64,000 nucleotides of DNA from an uncultured Pelagibacteraceae bacterium (GCA_902614835.1 CACMMU010000002.1:1-64000); one strand, 5' to 3'. Numbered from the stretch's first letter, positions 53,041 to 63,821 are shown. The notes: generated from the sequence alone by a model not told the origin. Program-made: numbers and translations.

Positions 53041-53604
53041 ATGATTCAAATTGAAAATACGCCAAATCCAAATGCACTAAAATTCCTTTCTGAAAATACA
53101 ATTTCAGAGATAGGAACAATTGAATTTCAAAAAGATAAAATAAGTGAAATAAAAAACAATTTTGTTAAGAATTTGCTGAACATTGAGGGCATTGAATTAA
53201 TCTTGCTATCAGATAATTTTCTAAGCGTTAAAAAACTTGAAAAGGCTAGCTGGGAAAGCATTAAGCCCTCTGTAATTTCACATTTAAATGATTATTTTCA
53301 GGCAAATAAAAAGCCAATACTAGAAAAAAAAGATAATGAAAATAATACATCAAAAGCAGATTTCAATAAGGACAATAATGAAGTGATAAATCAAATTAAT
53401 GAAGTATTGGAAACTAAGATAAGACCTGCTGTTGCAAAAGATGGAGGCGACATAAAATTCATTTCTTTTAAGAAGGGTGTGGTCACAGTTGAATTAAAAG
53501 GAAGTTGTTCTGGTTGTCCGAGCTCAACGATGACTTTGAAAAAAGGTGTGCAAAATTTACTAAAACATTACGTCAAAGGTGTAAACTCTGTAGAAGCAAT
53601 TTAA
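53041..53604 (+). CDS. NifU/Nfu family Fe-S scaffold protein
   Basis: N-terminal IENTPNPNALKFL Nfu_N; C-terminal VLETKIRPAVAKDGGDIKFISFKKGVVTVELKGSCSGCPSSTMTLKKGVQ. Confidence 0.96.
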   Translation: MIQIENTPNPNALKFLSENTISEIGTIEFQKDKISEIKNNFVKNLLNIEGIELILLSDNFLSVKKLEKASWESIKPSVISHLNDYFQANKKPILEKKDNENNTSKADFNKDNNEVINQINEVLETKIRPAVAKDGGDIKFISFKKGVVTVELKGSCSGCPSSTMTLKKGVQNLLKHYVKGVNSVEAI

Positions 53605-53605
53605 A

Positions 53606-54769
53606 ATGAAAAAAAATATAGCATATAGAGATCAATTACTTGAGTTATGCAAACTTTATAAAATCAATGAAGTGAGATCCTATATAAACTCCAAAAAGAA
53701 ACTTACCTCATCCCAGATAGAGCTAATTTTGCTTAAAAATAAAGTAAGGCTGCCTGAACATAGCTACAACAAAAAAAAAATAGCCGAGATAAGATTTAAG
53801 GAGCAAGTATTAACAAATGTTTTGATAACATGCTGTTTGATTGTTTTTTTAATTAGTTTAGTAAGTATCAGGCCATATATTAAAACCGTTACAAACGAAA
53901 TAAAATTTACGTATATTGCAAAGGAGTACAAGACCAACAAGAACACTTTTAAGGATGAAAAATTTAATACCAATGAAACCAGCAAGGATAATAAAATTAG
54001 TCTAGATACAAGAATAACCTTGAATCTATTCGAAAATTTAAAATATGATCTTAAAAGTATTAGATTAGGCGAAAGTGTTAAGCCAGTTTACCTTTCCAAG
54101 CTTCCACCTGATTTAAAAAACATCAAAAGTACATCTAAAAGAAAAGATACTTTTATAAAAATAATTTTACCTCTGATTATTGATGAAAATAACAAAATTT
54201 TAGAAAACAGGAAGAAACTTTTTAAGATTTTAGGAAAACCGTCAAATACAATGGGGGAAAAACGTTGGCTTAAGAGGCGTTTTGAGGATTACCAAATTAA
54301 AAATGAAGATATAGCTGAACTTAAATTAAGAATGGATATAGTTCCTGTTTCTTTAGCAATAGCTCAAGCGGCGAAAGAAAGTGGCTGGGGCACTTCTAGA
54401 TTTGCTCTAGAGGGAAACGCAATGTTTGGACAATGGACATATGGAAAAGATGGAATAAAACCGAAAGACAGCAAAGGGAAAGGTCATAAAGTCCTAAAGT
54501 TTCCGATGCTTCGCTCATCAATAGTGGCTTACCAAAAAAATTTAAATACTCATAAAGCATATGGAGAGTTAAGGGAAAAAAGAGCTAGTTTAAGAGAAGA
54601 AAATAAAAAAATAACTGGTCAAGATCTTGTAAAATATCTAGAAAGTTATGCAGCGACCGGAAAAGAATATGTTAAAATTCTATCAAGTATAATCTCTCAA
54701 AATCAATTAACTGATTTTGATAATTCGAACTTGATGAACACAAATAACGCCTCATCTCTAGTTTTATAA
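53606..54769 (+). CDS. Bax-like glucosaminidase domain protein
   Basis: VPVSLAIAQAAKESGWGTSRFALEGNAMFGQWTYG...LRSSIVAYQKNLNTHKAYGELR. Confidence 0.87.
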   Translation: MKKNIAYRDQLLELCKLYKINEVRSYINSKKKLTSSQIELILLKNKVRLPEHSYNKKKIAEIRFKEQVLTNVLITCCLIVFLISLVSIRPYIKTVTNEIKFTYIAKEYKTNKNTFKDEKFNTNETSKDNKISLDTRITLNLFENLKYDLKSIRLGESVKPVYLSKLPPDLKNIKSTSKRKDTFIKIILPLIIDENNKILENRKKLFKILGKPSNTMGEKRWLKRRFEDYQIKNEDIAELKLRMDIVPVSLAIAQAAKESGWGTSRFALEGNAMFGQWTYGKDGIKPKDSKGKGHKVLKFPMLRSSIVAYQKNLNTHKAYGELREKRASLREENKKITGQDLVKYLESYAATGKEYVKILSSIISQNQLTDFDNSNLMNTNNASSLVL

Positions 54770-55813
54770 TTCAGATATTACAAATTGGATTCCTAACCAT
54801 CTCCAGTCACCAGAAGCTTCTCTTAAAGAACAATTTATTCTTCCTCTTTCCGTAGTAAATTTTCCTTGTAAAATAACTTTGATTTCGTAATCATTAATAA
54901 ATTCAATCTTTGATTTTCTCCATTCGTTTTTTTCATTTGAATAACAATTGATATTTTTAATTTTTGGTCCATCTTTAAAAAAAATAATTTTAACTTTTGG
55001 GGGGTTATTGGGTTCAATTAAGTACTTTTCATCAGGAGCGATACTTTTATAAGCGAAAGGAATTGTTCTTAGCAATCTATTGAACCTTTTTATCTCACCA
55101 TACTTTTCATTAATTGGAAATCTGGGTAACTCGTATTTATCTTTTGTAGAGTCCATTACACCTGAGTGCTGTCCAAATCCATATTTAAAACCCAAATTTT
55201 CTACAATTTTTTTATAAGAATTTTTATATTCTCCAAAAGGATATGCAAAAAATTTAGTTTTATGTTTAAGTTTTTCCTCAAAAAGCTGCATCGAAATTTT
55301 GATATCTTTTTCTATCTCATCGTCTTTTTTATCGACCAGATAACCGTGGGAGTGACTATGGTTTCCGATATGAACAAAATCAAAATCAGAAATTTCTTTA
55401 AGTTGTTCCCAGCTCATATAGCCAGAGGACCCGACACTTTCTGTATTCACAAAAATTATAAACGGTATTTTTTCTTTTTTTAAAATGGGCCAGGCATTTT
55501 TATAAAAAGATAGAAAACCATCATCGATTGTTAATAAAATCTTTTTGGCATTGCTCTTAATATTTATATTTTCCTCAAATTCTTCGTGTGAAATAAATTT
55601 AAAATTCTGCTCTTTTATAAGACTTATATGTGTCTTGAAGTCATCTATTCTTATGTTTGTTGATGGATACTTATTTTCTTCAAATCTATGGTACATAATT
55701 GATATAATTCCACGGTCATATTGTTCTTTTGACGCAGAATAAGAATTGTTAGTGATAACAAAAAAAACTATAAGTAAATTTATGGTTAAAAACTTTTTAA
55801 TAATACATTTCAC
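54764..55813 (-). CDS. Polysaccharide deacetylase family protein
   Basis: GIISIMYHRFEENKYPSTNIRIDDFKTHI, KILLTIDDGFLSFYKNAWPIL, HIGNHSHSHGYL. Confidence 0.92.
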   Translation of the reverse strand: MKCIIKKFLTINLLIVFFVITNNSYSASKEQYDRGIISIMYHRFEENKYPSTNIRIDDFKTHISLIKEQNFKFISHEEFEENINIKSNAKKILLTIDDGFLSFYKNAWPILKKEKIPFIIFVNTESVGSSGYMSWEQLKEISDFDFVHIGNHSHSHGYLVDKKDDEIEKDIKISMQLFEEKLKHKTKFFAYPFGEYKNSYKKIVENLGFKYGFGQHSGVMDSTKDKYELPRFPINEKYGEIKRFNRLLRTIPFAYKSIAPDEKYLIEPNNPPKVKIIFFKDGPKIKNINCYSNEKNEWRKSKIEFINDYEIKVILQGKFTTERGRINCSLREASGDWRWLGIQFVISEL

Positions 55814-56168
55814 AGGTGCAAATAATTATCTTGGTTTAAAAATACATAATAATTTCTTTGTAAAAAAAATTCAAATGAATATAAAAAACCAAAAAAACAC
55901 ACTTGTGAATAATATATTTAAATTTATCGCGCAAAAGAATGCAAAAATTGACAAAAATTTTTCAATTATTGTCAATTTGGGCCCAGGCAGCTTCTCAAGC
56001 TTGAGAATTTCTTTAGCCACAGCAAAAGGAATAGTAATCTCTAAGGGTGCCAAGCTTTACGGATATAAAGACTCAAGTTTAGATGAATTTAACCCTAAAA
56101 ATATTGAATTATTAATTAAAAAAAATTTATTAGAAAATAATTTGATTAAACCGGTATACATGAGCTAA
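55782..56168 (+). CDS. tsaB: Short TsaB-like protein (t6A biosynthesis)
   Basis: IIVNLGPGSFSSLRISLATAKGIVISKGAKLYGYKDSS TsaB motif; terminal KPVYMS; position upstream of fur; only ~128 aa. Confidence 0.7.
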   Translation: MVKNFLIIHFTGANNYLGLKIHNNFFVKKIQMNIKNQKNTLVNNIFKFIAQKNAKIDKNFSIIVNLGPGSFSSLRISLATAKGIVISKGAKLYGYKDSSLDEFNPKNIELLIKKNLLENNLIKPVYMS

Positions 56169-56184
56169 ATTATATAAATATTAT

Positions 56185-56613
56185 ATGAGCAAAATAGAAG
56201 AAAAATGTAAAGAAAAAGGTGTCAGATTAACTGAGCAAAGAAAAATAATTGCAAAGGTTATATCAGACTCCAAAGAGACTTACGGTTCTAAAGATCATCC
56301 CGATGTTGACGAGCTTCACAAAAGAGCAACATCTATTGATAAAAAAATAAGTATCGCTACGGTTTATAGAACAATAAAACTTTTTGAAGAGTCAGGAATA
56401 TTAATTAGACATGATTTTAAGGAAGGCAAATCAAGATACGAACCTACAACGGAAGAGCATCACAATCATCTTATAGATATTAATACCGGGGAAATAGTCG
56501 AATTTGTTGATAAAGATGTAGAAGATCTTCAAAAAAAAATTGCTCAAAAATTGGGTTACAAATTAGTAGACCACAAACTAGAACTTTACGGATCAAAAAT
56601 TAAAAAAAACTAG
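56185..56613 (+). CDS. fur: Fur family transcriptional regulator
   Basis: GVRLTEQRKIIAKVI, ISIATVYRTIKLFEESGILIRHDF, EEHHNHLIDINTGEIVEF. Confidence 0.93.
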   Translation: MSKIEEKCKEKGVRLTEQRKIIAKVISDSKETYGSKDHPDVDELHKRATSIDKKISIATVYRTIKLFEESGILIRHDFKEGKSRYEPTTEEHHNHLIDINTGEIVEFVDKDVEDLQKKIAQKLGYKLVDHKLELYGSKIKKN

Positions 56614-56617
56614 AAAC

Positions 56618-57958
56618 TTGCAAAAAAACTTTTTTATCAAAACCTTTGGATGCCAGATGAATGAATACGATAGTAATCGTATTTCTGATTTAGTGCAAAA
56701 AATAGGTTATAAAAAAACAGAAAGTTTAGAAAGCGCTGATTGTTATATTCTAAATACATGCCATATAAGAGAGAAAGCCACAGAAAAAGTTTATCACGAT
56801 ATAGGAAGATTAAAAAAAAAATATAGAAATAAAAAAAAACCAATAGTTTTGATTACTGGATGTGTCGCACAGGCCGAAAACGACGAAATGCTTAAAAGAG
56901 AAAAATATATTGATGCGGTAGTGGGTCCTCAGTCTTATCATAATATCCCGGAAATTTTAAAAGGTATAGTTAAAAAAAAAACAAAAGTAAATTCAACGGA
57001 ATTTGATGTAATTGAAAAATTTGACAAATTAAATACTCTAGAAAACTCAGAGTCAAAAGTATCTTCTTATATAACTATACAAGAAGGATGCGATAAATTT
57101 TGTAATTTTTGTGTTGTTCCTTACACAAGAGGCACAGAGTACTCAAGATCATTAAAAGAAATAATTTATGAAGCTAAGAGTTTAGTTTCAAATGGAACTA
57201 AAGAGATCACACTGTTGGGTCAAAATGTAAATGCTTATAATTTTAAGCATAGCAAGAAAAGTTTTAGATTGTCTGACTTAATAAGAGAGCTAGATAAAAT
57301 TAAAAATTTAAAAAGAATAAGATATACGACGTCACATCCAAATGACATGTCTCCAGATTTAATTGAATGTTATAAAGATATAAAAAAACTCATGCCTTTT
57401 TTGCATTTACCTGTTCAAAGCGGATCTAACAATATTCTAAAAAAAATGAACCGAAAATATACAAGGGAGTATTATTTATCTATCGTTAATAAAATTCGAG
57501 AAGTTTCGAAAAATATCGAATTTTCCAGCGATTTTATAATTGGCTATCCCGGTGAGACTGAAAAAGATTTTTTGGATACAATTGATTTAATTAAAAAAGT
57601 TAATTTTATTAATTCCTATTCATTTATTTACAATAGGAGACCCGGCACTCCAGCTGCAAGCTTGGATTCAATAAAAAACGATGAACAAAAAAAGAGATTA
57701 ATTATTATCCAAAATTTACTTCAGGAAATTCAAATAAATAAAAATAAAAATTCTGTAGGAAAATTTAAAGAAGTTCTGGTTGAAAACAAATTAAAGAATC
57801 AAACCAAATATTTTGGAAGAACCCAAGAGCTAACCCCAGTAATATTTGATGCAAACAAAGAAGATGTGGGAAAGGTGATTTATGTAGAAATTAAAAAGTA
57901 CAATAGAAACACATTATTTGGATCTAAAATAACTTCAAAAAAAGAGGCAGCAGCATAA
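56618..57958 (+). CDS. miaB: tRNA-2-methylthio-N6-dimethylallyladenosine synthase
   Basis: KTFGCQMNEYDSNRISDLV, NTCHIREKATEKVYHDIGRLK, QEGCDKFCNFCVVPYTRGTEYSR; TTG start. Confidence 0.97.
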   Translation: MQKNFFIKTFGCQMNEYDSNRISDLVQKIGYKKTESLESADCYILNTCHIREKATEKVYHDIGRLKKKYRNKKKPIVLITGCVAQAENDEMLKREKYIDAVVGPQSYHNIPEILKGIVKKKTKVNSTEFDVIEKFDKLNTLENSESKVSSYITIQEGCDKFCNFCVVPYTRGTEYSRSLKEIIYEAKSLVSNGTKEITLLGQNVNAYNFKHSKKSFRLSDLIRELDKIKNLKRIRYTTSHPNDMSPDLIECYKDIKKLMPFLHLPVQSGSNNILKKMNRKYTREYYLSIVNKIREVSKNIEFSSDFIIGYPGETEKDFLDTIDLIKKVNFINSYSFIYNRRPGTPAASLDSIKNDEQKKRLIIIQNLLQEIQINKNKNSVGKFKEVLVENKLKNQTKYFGRTQELTPVIFDANKEDVGKVIYVEIKKYNRNTLFGSKITSKKEAAA

Positions 57959-58971
57959 TGTTAGAGGCAAAAAACTTAGAAAAGCAAATACTGTTAAAAA
58001 AAATTGATAATCAAACTTTAAATATAAAGATTTTTGACAACAAACTTCTCTTAGCAATTGTAGGAGAATTTAATAGTAATTTATCTGATTTAGAAAAGTT
58101 AACAAATACAAAGCTTTTTTTTAGAGGAAATTCTATAACTGCTAAAGGAGATGAAGATTCGATCTTAAAAGTTTCTGAGTCTTTTAAATTTTTAGTTAAT
58201 AAATTTCTAATTACCAATTCGATTGAAAATAGTGATATAATTTATTCAATAAAAAATAGTATGTCTAATACTGAGCAAAATAATAAAAACAATATAAGAC
58301 CTTTAGGTCAAATTATAAAGACTCCAAAAAAATCAGTTATACCCAGATCAAGAAAGCAGGCTGAATATTTGGAAGCATTAATTAACGAAAAGATAATCGT
58401 ATCCTTAGGACCTGCTGGAACTGGTAAAAGCTATTTGGCAGTATCAGTTGGAGTCAAAATGTTAATGGAAAAGAAAGTGGAGAGAGTAATATTATCAAGA
58501 CCAGCTGTAGAGGCTGGAGAAAGACTTGGTTTTTTACCTGGAGACATGAAAGATAAAGTAGACCCATATCTTAGACCTCTTTATGACGCATTATATGATT
58601 TGTTTGGATACGAGAAAATTCAGAAAAAAATTGAGACAGGGGAAATAGAAATAGCTCCATTAGCATTTATGCGTGGAAGAACTTTAAAAAATTCTTTTGC
58701 TATATTAGACGAGGCTCAAAATGCCTCTTTAACACAAATCAAAATGTTTCTTACGAGAATTGGAGAAAACTCAAAGTTGGTTGTTAACGGAGACCCTTCC
58801 CAAATAGATTTAATTAATAAAAACGATTCTGGTTTATTAAAAACAAAAAAGATTTTGGAAGATGTTGAGGAGATAAAGTTTGTAGAATTTGATCATAACG
58901 ATGTTGCACGACATCCACTAGTTTCAAAAATAGTCAAAGCTTATCAAAAAAAAATTGATGATAAAAATTGA
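57958..58971 (+). CDS. phoH: PhoH family ATPase
   Basis: VSLGPAGTGKSYLAVSVGVKML, RPAVEAGERLGFLPGDMKDKVDPYLRPLYDAL. Confidence 0.96.
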   Translation: MLEAKNLEKQILLKKIDNQTLNIKIFDNKLLLAIVGEFNSNLSDLEKLTNTKLFFRGNSITAKGDEDSILKVSESFKFLVNKFLITNSIENSDIIYSIKNSMSNTEQNNKNNIRPLGQIIKTPKKSVIPRSRKQAEYLEALINEKIIVSLGPAGTGKSYLAVSVGVKMLMEKKVERVILSRPAVEAGERLGFLPGDMKDKVDPYLRPLYDALYDLFGYEKIQKKIETGEIEIAPLAFMRGRTLKNSFAILDEAQNASLTQIKMFLTRIGENSKLVVNGDPSQIDLINKNDSGLLKTKKILEDVEEIKFVEFDHNDVARHPLVSKIVKAYQKKIDDKN

Positions 58972-59428
58972 TGTTCTCATTAATGAAAAAAAGTGGAAAA
59001 AATATATTACCAATCCTCAAAATTATTTAAAAAATAAAATAAATAAAATAAAAGGTTTAATTCCCGTACTAAAGAATAAAAAAGTAGTTTTCTCTGTCTT
59101 ATTGACCGGAAATTATCAGATAAAAAATTTAAATAAAAAATTTAGAAATAAAAATAAAACTACAGATGTTTTATCATTTCCTTTTTATCATGAGTGTGAA
59201 TTAAGAAAAAAAATAAAAAAAAATAATGATATTTACTTAGGAGATGTAATTTTAAATTATTATAAAATTAAAAAAGTGAAAAAAGAAGATTTTATTTATG
59301 AATTCAATAAACTATGGGTACATGGTCTCTTGCATTTAATCGGACATAAGCATTATAAAAATAAGGATTTTAAAAAAATGAATAAATTAGAAATTAAAAT
59401 AATAAATAAAATTCAAAATATAAAATGA
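58955..59428 (+). CDS. ybeY: Endoribonuclease YbeY
   Basis: NKKFRNKNKTTDVLSFPF, GDVILNYYKI, LWVHGLLHLIGHKHYKNKDFKKM. Confidence 0.93.
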   Translation: MMIKIDVLINEKKWKKYITNPQNYLKNKINKIKGLIPVLKNKKVVFSVLLTGNYQIKNLNKKFRNKNKTTDVLSFPFYHECELRKKIKKNNDIYLGDVILNYYKIKKVKKEDFIYEFNKLWVHGLLHLIGHKHYKNKDFKKMNKLEIKIINKIQNIK

Positions 59429-60999
59429 TAAATTATTTTAATAAAAGAATATTCATCTTGCTTGTCTTCCCTATAATATTAGGAGGTCTGTCAGTCTTAA
59501 GCTTTCAACCATTTAATTTATTCTTTATAAATTTTTTTTCATTACCATCTCTTTTCTGGTTAATATTATATGTAAAAAAGAAATCCAAAAGTATTTATCG
59601 AAAAAAACCTTTTACAAAAAATTTATTTTTATTAGGAACCTCCTTTGGTTTTGGCTTTTTTTTCTTTGGTCTTTATTGGATTATTTATTCTATGACCTTT
59701 GATGAAGCATTCAGGATTTTTATACCTTTTGGTCTTATCTTAATACCCATTTTTCTATCATTGTTTTTTTCTATACCAATCACACTCGCCGGATATTTAA
59801 TTGATGAAAAAATATCATCAATTTTTTTAATTAGTTTTTTTTTTGGTTTAAGTGATTTTGGACGAAGTGTAATTCTTACTGGTTTTCCGTGGAATCTATG
59901 GATTTATAGTTTATCTTATAATGTTGAAAGTTTACAGTTTATTAATATTCTAGGTTTCTTTTCATATAACTTAATTTTCATAACTATTTTCTTTTTTCCA
60001 GCAATTCTGTTTTTTAAAAATTCTAAAAAGTATTTTATTTTGGGTTCATTATTAACTTTAGCTTTATCCAACTACTTCTACGGCTCTTATAAAATAAATT
60101 CTTCAGAAAAAAATCTATATAATAATTTAGATAAAAAAATAAATTTTAAAATTGTTACCGCAGGATTAAGTTTATTTGAATTTAGTGACCCACTTAATGT
60201 ATCCTCAAGATTAATAAGATTGAGTGAACCACAAAAAGAAAAAAAAACTATATTTGTTTGGCCTGAAGGTACTTTTATGTCTGAAAACTTTTCTGTAATT
60301 AAAAATAATAAGGAAATTGTTTCCTTATTTAAAAAAAATTTCTCCAATAATCACCTGATAATTTTGGGTGTAAATACAATTAAAAAAAATAATCAAAAAG
60401 ACAGATATTTTAACAGCATGATAATAGTTGATAACAATTTAAATATAATTGCTCAATATGATAAAAAAAAACTTGTGCCATTTGGAGAGTTCCTTCCACT
60501 AGAAAAATTAATGAATAAGCTTGGAATGAAAAAAATTACACCTGGGTATACATCTTTTTCAACAGGAAAAAGGAATTCACTATTACAATTTAAATTTAAT
60601 ACAAATGAAATAAAAATATTACCACTTATATGTTATGAGATAATTTTCCCAAATTTAATAGAGGGTGGCGATAGTAAATATAACTTCATAGTCAATATTT
60701 CTGAAGACGCTTGGTTCGGTGAGAGCATAGGTCCTTATCAACACTTCTCAAAAGCAATTTTTAGGTCTATTGAGTCTAGGAGGTTTGTTGTTAGGTCTGC
60801 AAATAAGGGAAAAAGTGTATTTATAGATCCTAATGGAAAAGTTATTAAAGCTCTAAAACCTAGCGAAGCCGGAAACATTGAGCTTGAAATACCGTTGATT
60901 GAACCCACAAACAGCCAATATAAAAAAAGTTTGATATTTTTCTCGCTTTTAATTACATATATTTTCACATTTTTTGTATTACGAAAATTTAAAATTTAA
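59425..60999 (+). CDS. lnt: Apolipoprotein N-acyltransferase
   Basis: [77 protein letters not shown]. Confidence 0.95.
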   Translation: MINYFNKRIFILLVFPIILGGLSVLSFQPFNLFFINFFSLPSLFWLILYVKKKSKSIYRKKPFTKNLFLLGTSFGFGFFFFGLYWIIYSMTFDEAFRIFIPFGLILIPIFLSLFFSIPITLAGYLIDEKISSIFLISFFFGLSDFGRSVILTGFPWNLWIYSLSYNVESLQFINILGFFSYNLIFITIFFFPAILFFKNSKKYFILGSLLTLALSNYFYGSYKINSSEKNLYNNLDKKINFKIVTAGLSLFEFSDPLNVSSRLIRLSEPQKEKKTIFVWPEGTFMSENFSVIKNNKEIVSLFKKNFSNNHLIILGVNTIKKNNQKDRYFNSMIIVDNNLNIIAQYDKKKLVPFGEFLPLEKLMNKLGMKKITPGYTSFSTGKRNSLLQFKFNTNEIKILPLICYEIIFPNLIEGGDSKYNFIVNISEDAWFGESIGPYQHFSKAIFRSIESRRFVVRSANKGKSVFIDPNGKVIKALKPSEAGNIELEIPLIEPTNSQYKKSLIFFSLLITYIFTFFVLRKFKI

Positions 61000-62162
61000 T
61001 GAAATCTAATAATTATTTTTTTACTAGCGAGTCAGTTTCTGAGGGCCATCCTGATAAAGTTTGCGACCGGATTTCAGATATGGTTGTTGATACCTATATA
61101 TCTAAAGATCCATATTCTAGAGTTGCATGTGAAACCCTTACTACAACTAACAAAGTAGTTTTGGCGGGAGAAACAAGAGGACCTGATATAAAAAAAGATC
61201 ATTTAATAGAAAAAGTTAGAAATTGTATTAAGGACATAGGTTATGAGCAGAAAGGTTTTCATTGGAAAAATTGTGATGTAGACGTTCATCTTCACTCTCA
61301 ATCTTCTGATATTGCCATGGGAGTAGATTCAAAAGGAAATAAGGACGAGGGAGCAGGCGACCAGGGTATAATGTTTGGTTATGCCTGTGATGAGACGGAA
61401 GTTTTGATGCCAGCCCCGATTTACTATTCACATAAAATTTTAGAATTGATGGCAATAGATAGAAAAAAAGGTGTTGCTAACAAATTAGAACCAGACTCAA
61501 AGAGCCAAGTTACAATGAAATATGAGAATGGAAAACCGACGAAAATAACATCAGTAGTAATTTCCACTCAGCATTCATCAGACGTAAACCAGTCTCAGGT
61601 AAAAGAAATTGTAAGACCATATTTAGAAAAAGCAGTTCCAAAAAATCTACTTTCAGAATTAAAAGAAGAAGAATTTTATGTAAATCCAACTGGACAATTT
61701 ATAATTGGTGGTCCTGATGGGGATACAGGACTTACAGGAAGAAAAATTATAGTAGATACTTATGGTGGAGCAGCACCACATGGAGGGGGAGCTTTTTCAG
61801 GAAAGGATCCAAGTAAAGTTGATAGATCTGCAGCTTATGCAGCCAGATATGTTGCAAAAAATATTGTGGCCTCTCAAATTGCCAAAAGATGTCTAATACA
61901 ATTATCATACGCAATTGGGGTTTCAAAGCCATTATCGATTTATGTAGATCTTTTTGATGGCGATGATGAAAAAGCCAAACATGTAGAAAAGTTGATCAAA
62001 GATAATTTTGATTTGAGCCCAAGAGGAATAAGAGAAATGTTATCTTTGAATAAGCCAATATATGAGTGCACAGCAGCCTATGGACATTTTGGAAGAAAAC
62101 CTGATAACAAAGGCAGTTTTTCTTGGGAAAAAACTGACAAAAGTCAAATTTTTAAAAAGTAA
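60999..62162 (+). CDS. metK: S-adenosylmethionine synthetase
   Basis: [61 protein letters not shown]. Confidence 0.98.
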   Translation: MKSNNYFFTSESVSEGHPDKVCDRISDMVVDTYISKDPYSRVACETLTTTNKVVLAGETRGPDIKKDHLIEKVRNCIKDIGYEQKGFHWKNCDVDVHLHSQSSDIAMGVDSKGNKDEGAGDQGIMFGYACDETEVLMPAPIYYSHKILELMAIDRKKGVANKLEPDSKSQVTMKYENGKPTKITSVVISTQHSSDVNQSQVKEIVRPYLEKAVPKNLLSELKEEEFYVNPTGQFIIGGPDGDTGLTGRKIIVDTYGGAAPHGGGAFSGKDPSKVDRSAAYAARYVAKNIVASQIAKRCLIQLSYAIGVSKPLSIYVDLFDGDDEKAKHVEKLIKDNFDLSPRGIREMLSLNKPIYECTAAYGHFGRKPDNKGSFSWEKTDKSQIFKK

Positions 62163-62217
62163 TTCTTGAAAATCATAAAAATTTAAATTATTACTTAGTT
62201 AAGTTACCTAAAAATAC

Positions 62218-62244
62218 AAAATGGGCTTTTGCCCATTTTTTTTT
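62218..62244 (+). terminator. Intrinsic terminator-like hairpin between metK and nusA
   Basis: AAAATGGGC-TTTT-GCCCATTTT followed by T-tract. Confidence 0.8.
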
Positions 62245-62262
62245 AGGCGAAAGGAAAATATT

Positions 62263-63816
62263 ATGTTGAATAGAGGCCTGGATAAACAAGAGCTTTTAAG
62301 AGTTGTTGACTCTGTAGCAAATGAAAAATCTATAGATAAAGAGCTAATATTAAATTCTATGGAAACAGCAATTCAAAGAGCAGCATACAGCAAGTTTGGA
62401 TCAGAAAATGAAATTGAAGCACAAATAGACAGAAAAAGTGGAAGTATTAAAATTCATAAAGTTTTAACTATCGTAGAAAAAGTCGAAGATCCAGCTAAAG
62501 AGATAACTTTAAAAGGAGCAAATTTAATTGATAAAAAAAATGAAAACCTAAAAGTAGGTGATAAAATTTATGAAGAGTTGCCACAAGTTGATTTTGGAAG
62601 AATAGCAGCACAAAGCGCCAAACAAGTTATTTCACAAAGAGTAAGAGAAGCAGAAAAAAGTAGGCAGTATGAGGATTTCAAAGATAAAAAAGGTCAAATT
62701 TTAAGTGGGGTTATAAAAAGACAAGAGTACAGCAACGTAATCGTTGATTTAGGTAGAGCTGAGGGAATTATCAGAAAAGAAGAATTAATACAAAGAGAGA
62801 TTCTTAAAAACGGTGATAGAGTAAAAGCTTATTGTTTTGATGTAAAAGAGGACGCAAAAGGACACCAAATATTTCTGTCAAGAGCCCACCCACAATTTTT
62901 AGCAAAATTATTTTTTCAGGAGGTTCCTGAAATTTACGAGGGGATAATTGAAATCAAATCAGTTTCTAGAGATCCAGGAAGTAGAGCAAAAATTTTGGTT
63001 TCCTCAAAAGACTCATCATTAGATCCTGTTGGAGCTTGTGTAGGTATGAGAGGAAGTCGAGTTCAAACAGTAGTTAATGAACTGCAAGGAGAAAAGATAG
63101 ATATTATTAAATGGACAGAAGATTTACCTACTTTAGTGGCAGAGTCCCTTTCACCTGCGGAAATTCAAAAAGTTTTGATCGACGAACAGAATAAGAGAAT
63201 GGAAGTTATCTTAACTGAAGAAAATCTTAGCAAGGCAATTGGAAGAAGAGGACAAAATGTAAGGCTTGCCTCTAAATTAATAGGATATGAAATTGATATT
63301 TTGACGGACAAAGAAGACTCGGAAAGAAGACAGATCGAGTTTAAGGAAAAAACAGAAAATTTCGTTAAAAATTTAGAGGTTGATGAAACCTTAGGACAAC
63401 TTCTTGTGTCAGAAAATTTTCAAAGTGTAGAAGAAATTGCACAGTGCAAACCGGATGATATTCATAAAATTGAAGGAATAGATGAAACAACTGCTAAAGA
63501 ACTGATATCTAGAGCAGCAGAAAGTATAGAAAAAGAAAAAATTGAAGTATCTAAAAAGCTTAAAGATCTTGGAGTTGAAGATGCTCTGCTTAATTTAGAT
63601 GGGATGACCCAAGGTATGCTTGTTGTTTTGGGTGAAAAAAATATTAAAAAACTCATAGATTTTGCTGAACTTTCATCAGATGAGTTAATTGGAGGTTTCG
63701 ATGAAATTAAGGGAAAAAGAATAAGAATAAATGGCTATCTAGAAGACTTTGCATTGTCAAAAGAAGAAGCAGATAACTTAATAATGGGAGCTAGAAAAAT
63801 TGTTTTTAAAGATTAA
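62263..63816 (+). CDS. nusA: Transcription termination/antitermination factor NusA
   Basis: RGLDKQELLRVVDSVANEKSIDKELILNSMETAIQRAA, GACVGMRGSRVQTVVNELQGEKIDII, KAIGRRGQNVRLASKL; start at ATG 62263. Confidence 0.97.
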   Translation: MLNRGLDKQELLRVVDSVANEKSIDKELILNSMETAIQRAAYSKFGSENEIEAQIDRKSGSIKIHKVLTIVEKVEDPAKEITLKGANLIDKKNENLKVGDKIYEELPQVDFGRIAAQSAKQVISQRVREAEKSRQYEDFKDKKGQILSGVIKRQEYSNVIVDLGRAEGIIRKEELIQREILKNGDRVKAYCFDVKEDAKGHQIFLSRAHPQFLAKLFFQEVPEIYEGIIEIKSVSRDPGSRAKILVSSKDSSLDPVGACVGMRGSRVQTVVNELQGEKIDIIKWTEDLPTLVAESLSPAEIQKVLIDEQNKRMEVILTEENLSKAIGRRGQNVRLASKLIGYEIDILTDKEDSERRQIEFKEKTENFVKNLEVDETLGQLLVSENFQSVEEIAQCKPDDIHKIEGIDETTAKELISRAAESIEKEKIEVSKKLKDLGVEDALLNLDGMTQGMLVVLGEKNIKKLIDFAELSSDELIGGFDEIKGKRIRINGYLEDFALSKEEADNLIMGARKIVFKD

Positions 63817-63821
63817 TTATT

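Noticed and set aside
53771-53780. A10 run in the bax-like gene as a second slippage site
   Set aside because: The reading frame continues through it (YNKKKIAEI) with no split ORF; used only as a comparison for maeB.
62221-62262. MGFCPFFFRRKENI extension of nusA
   Set aside because: This stretch is the hairpin/T-tract downstream of metK; NusA homology begins at ATG 62263.
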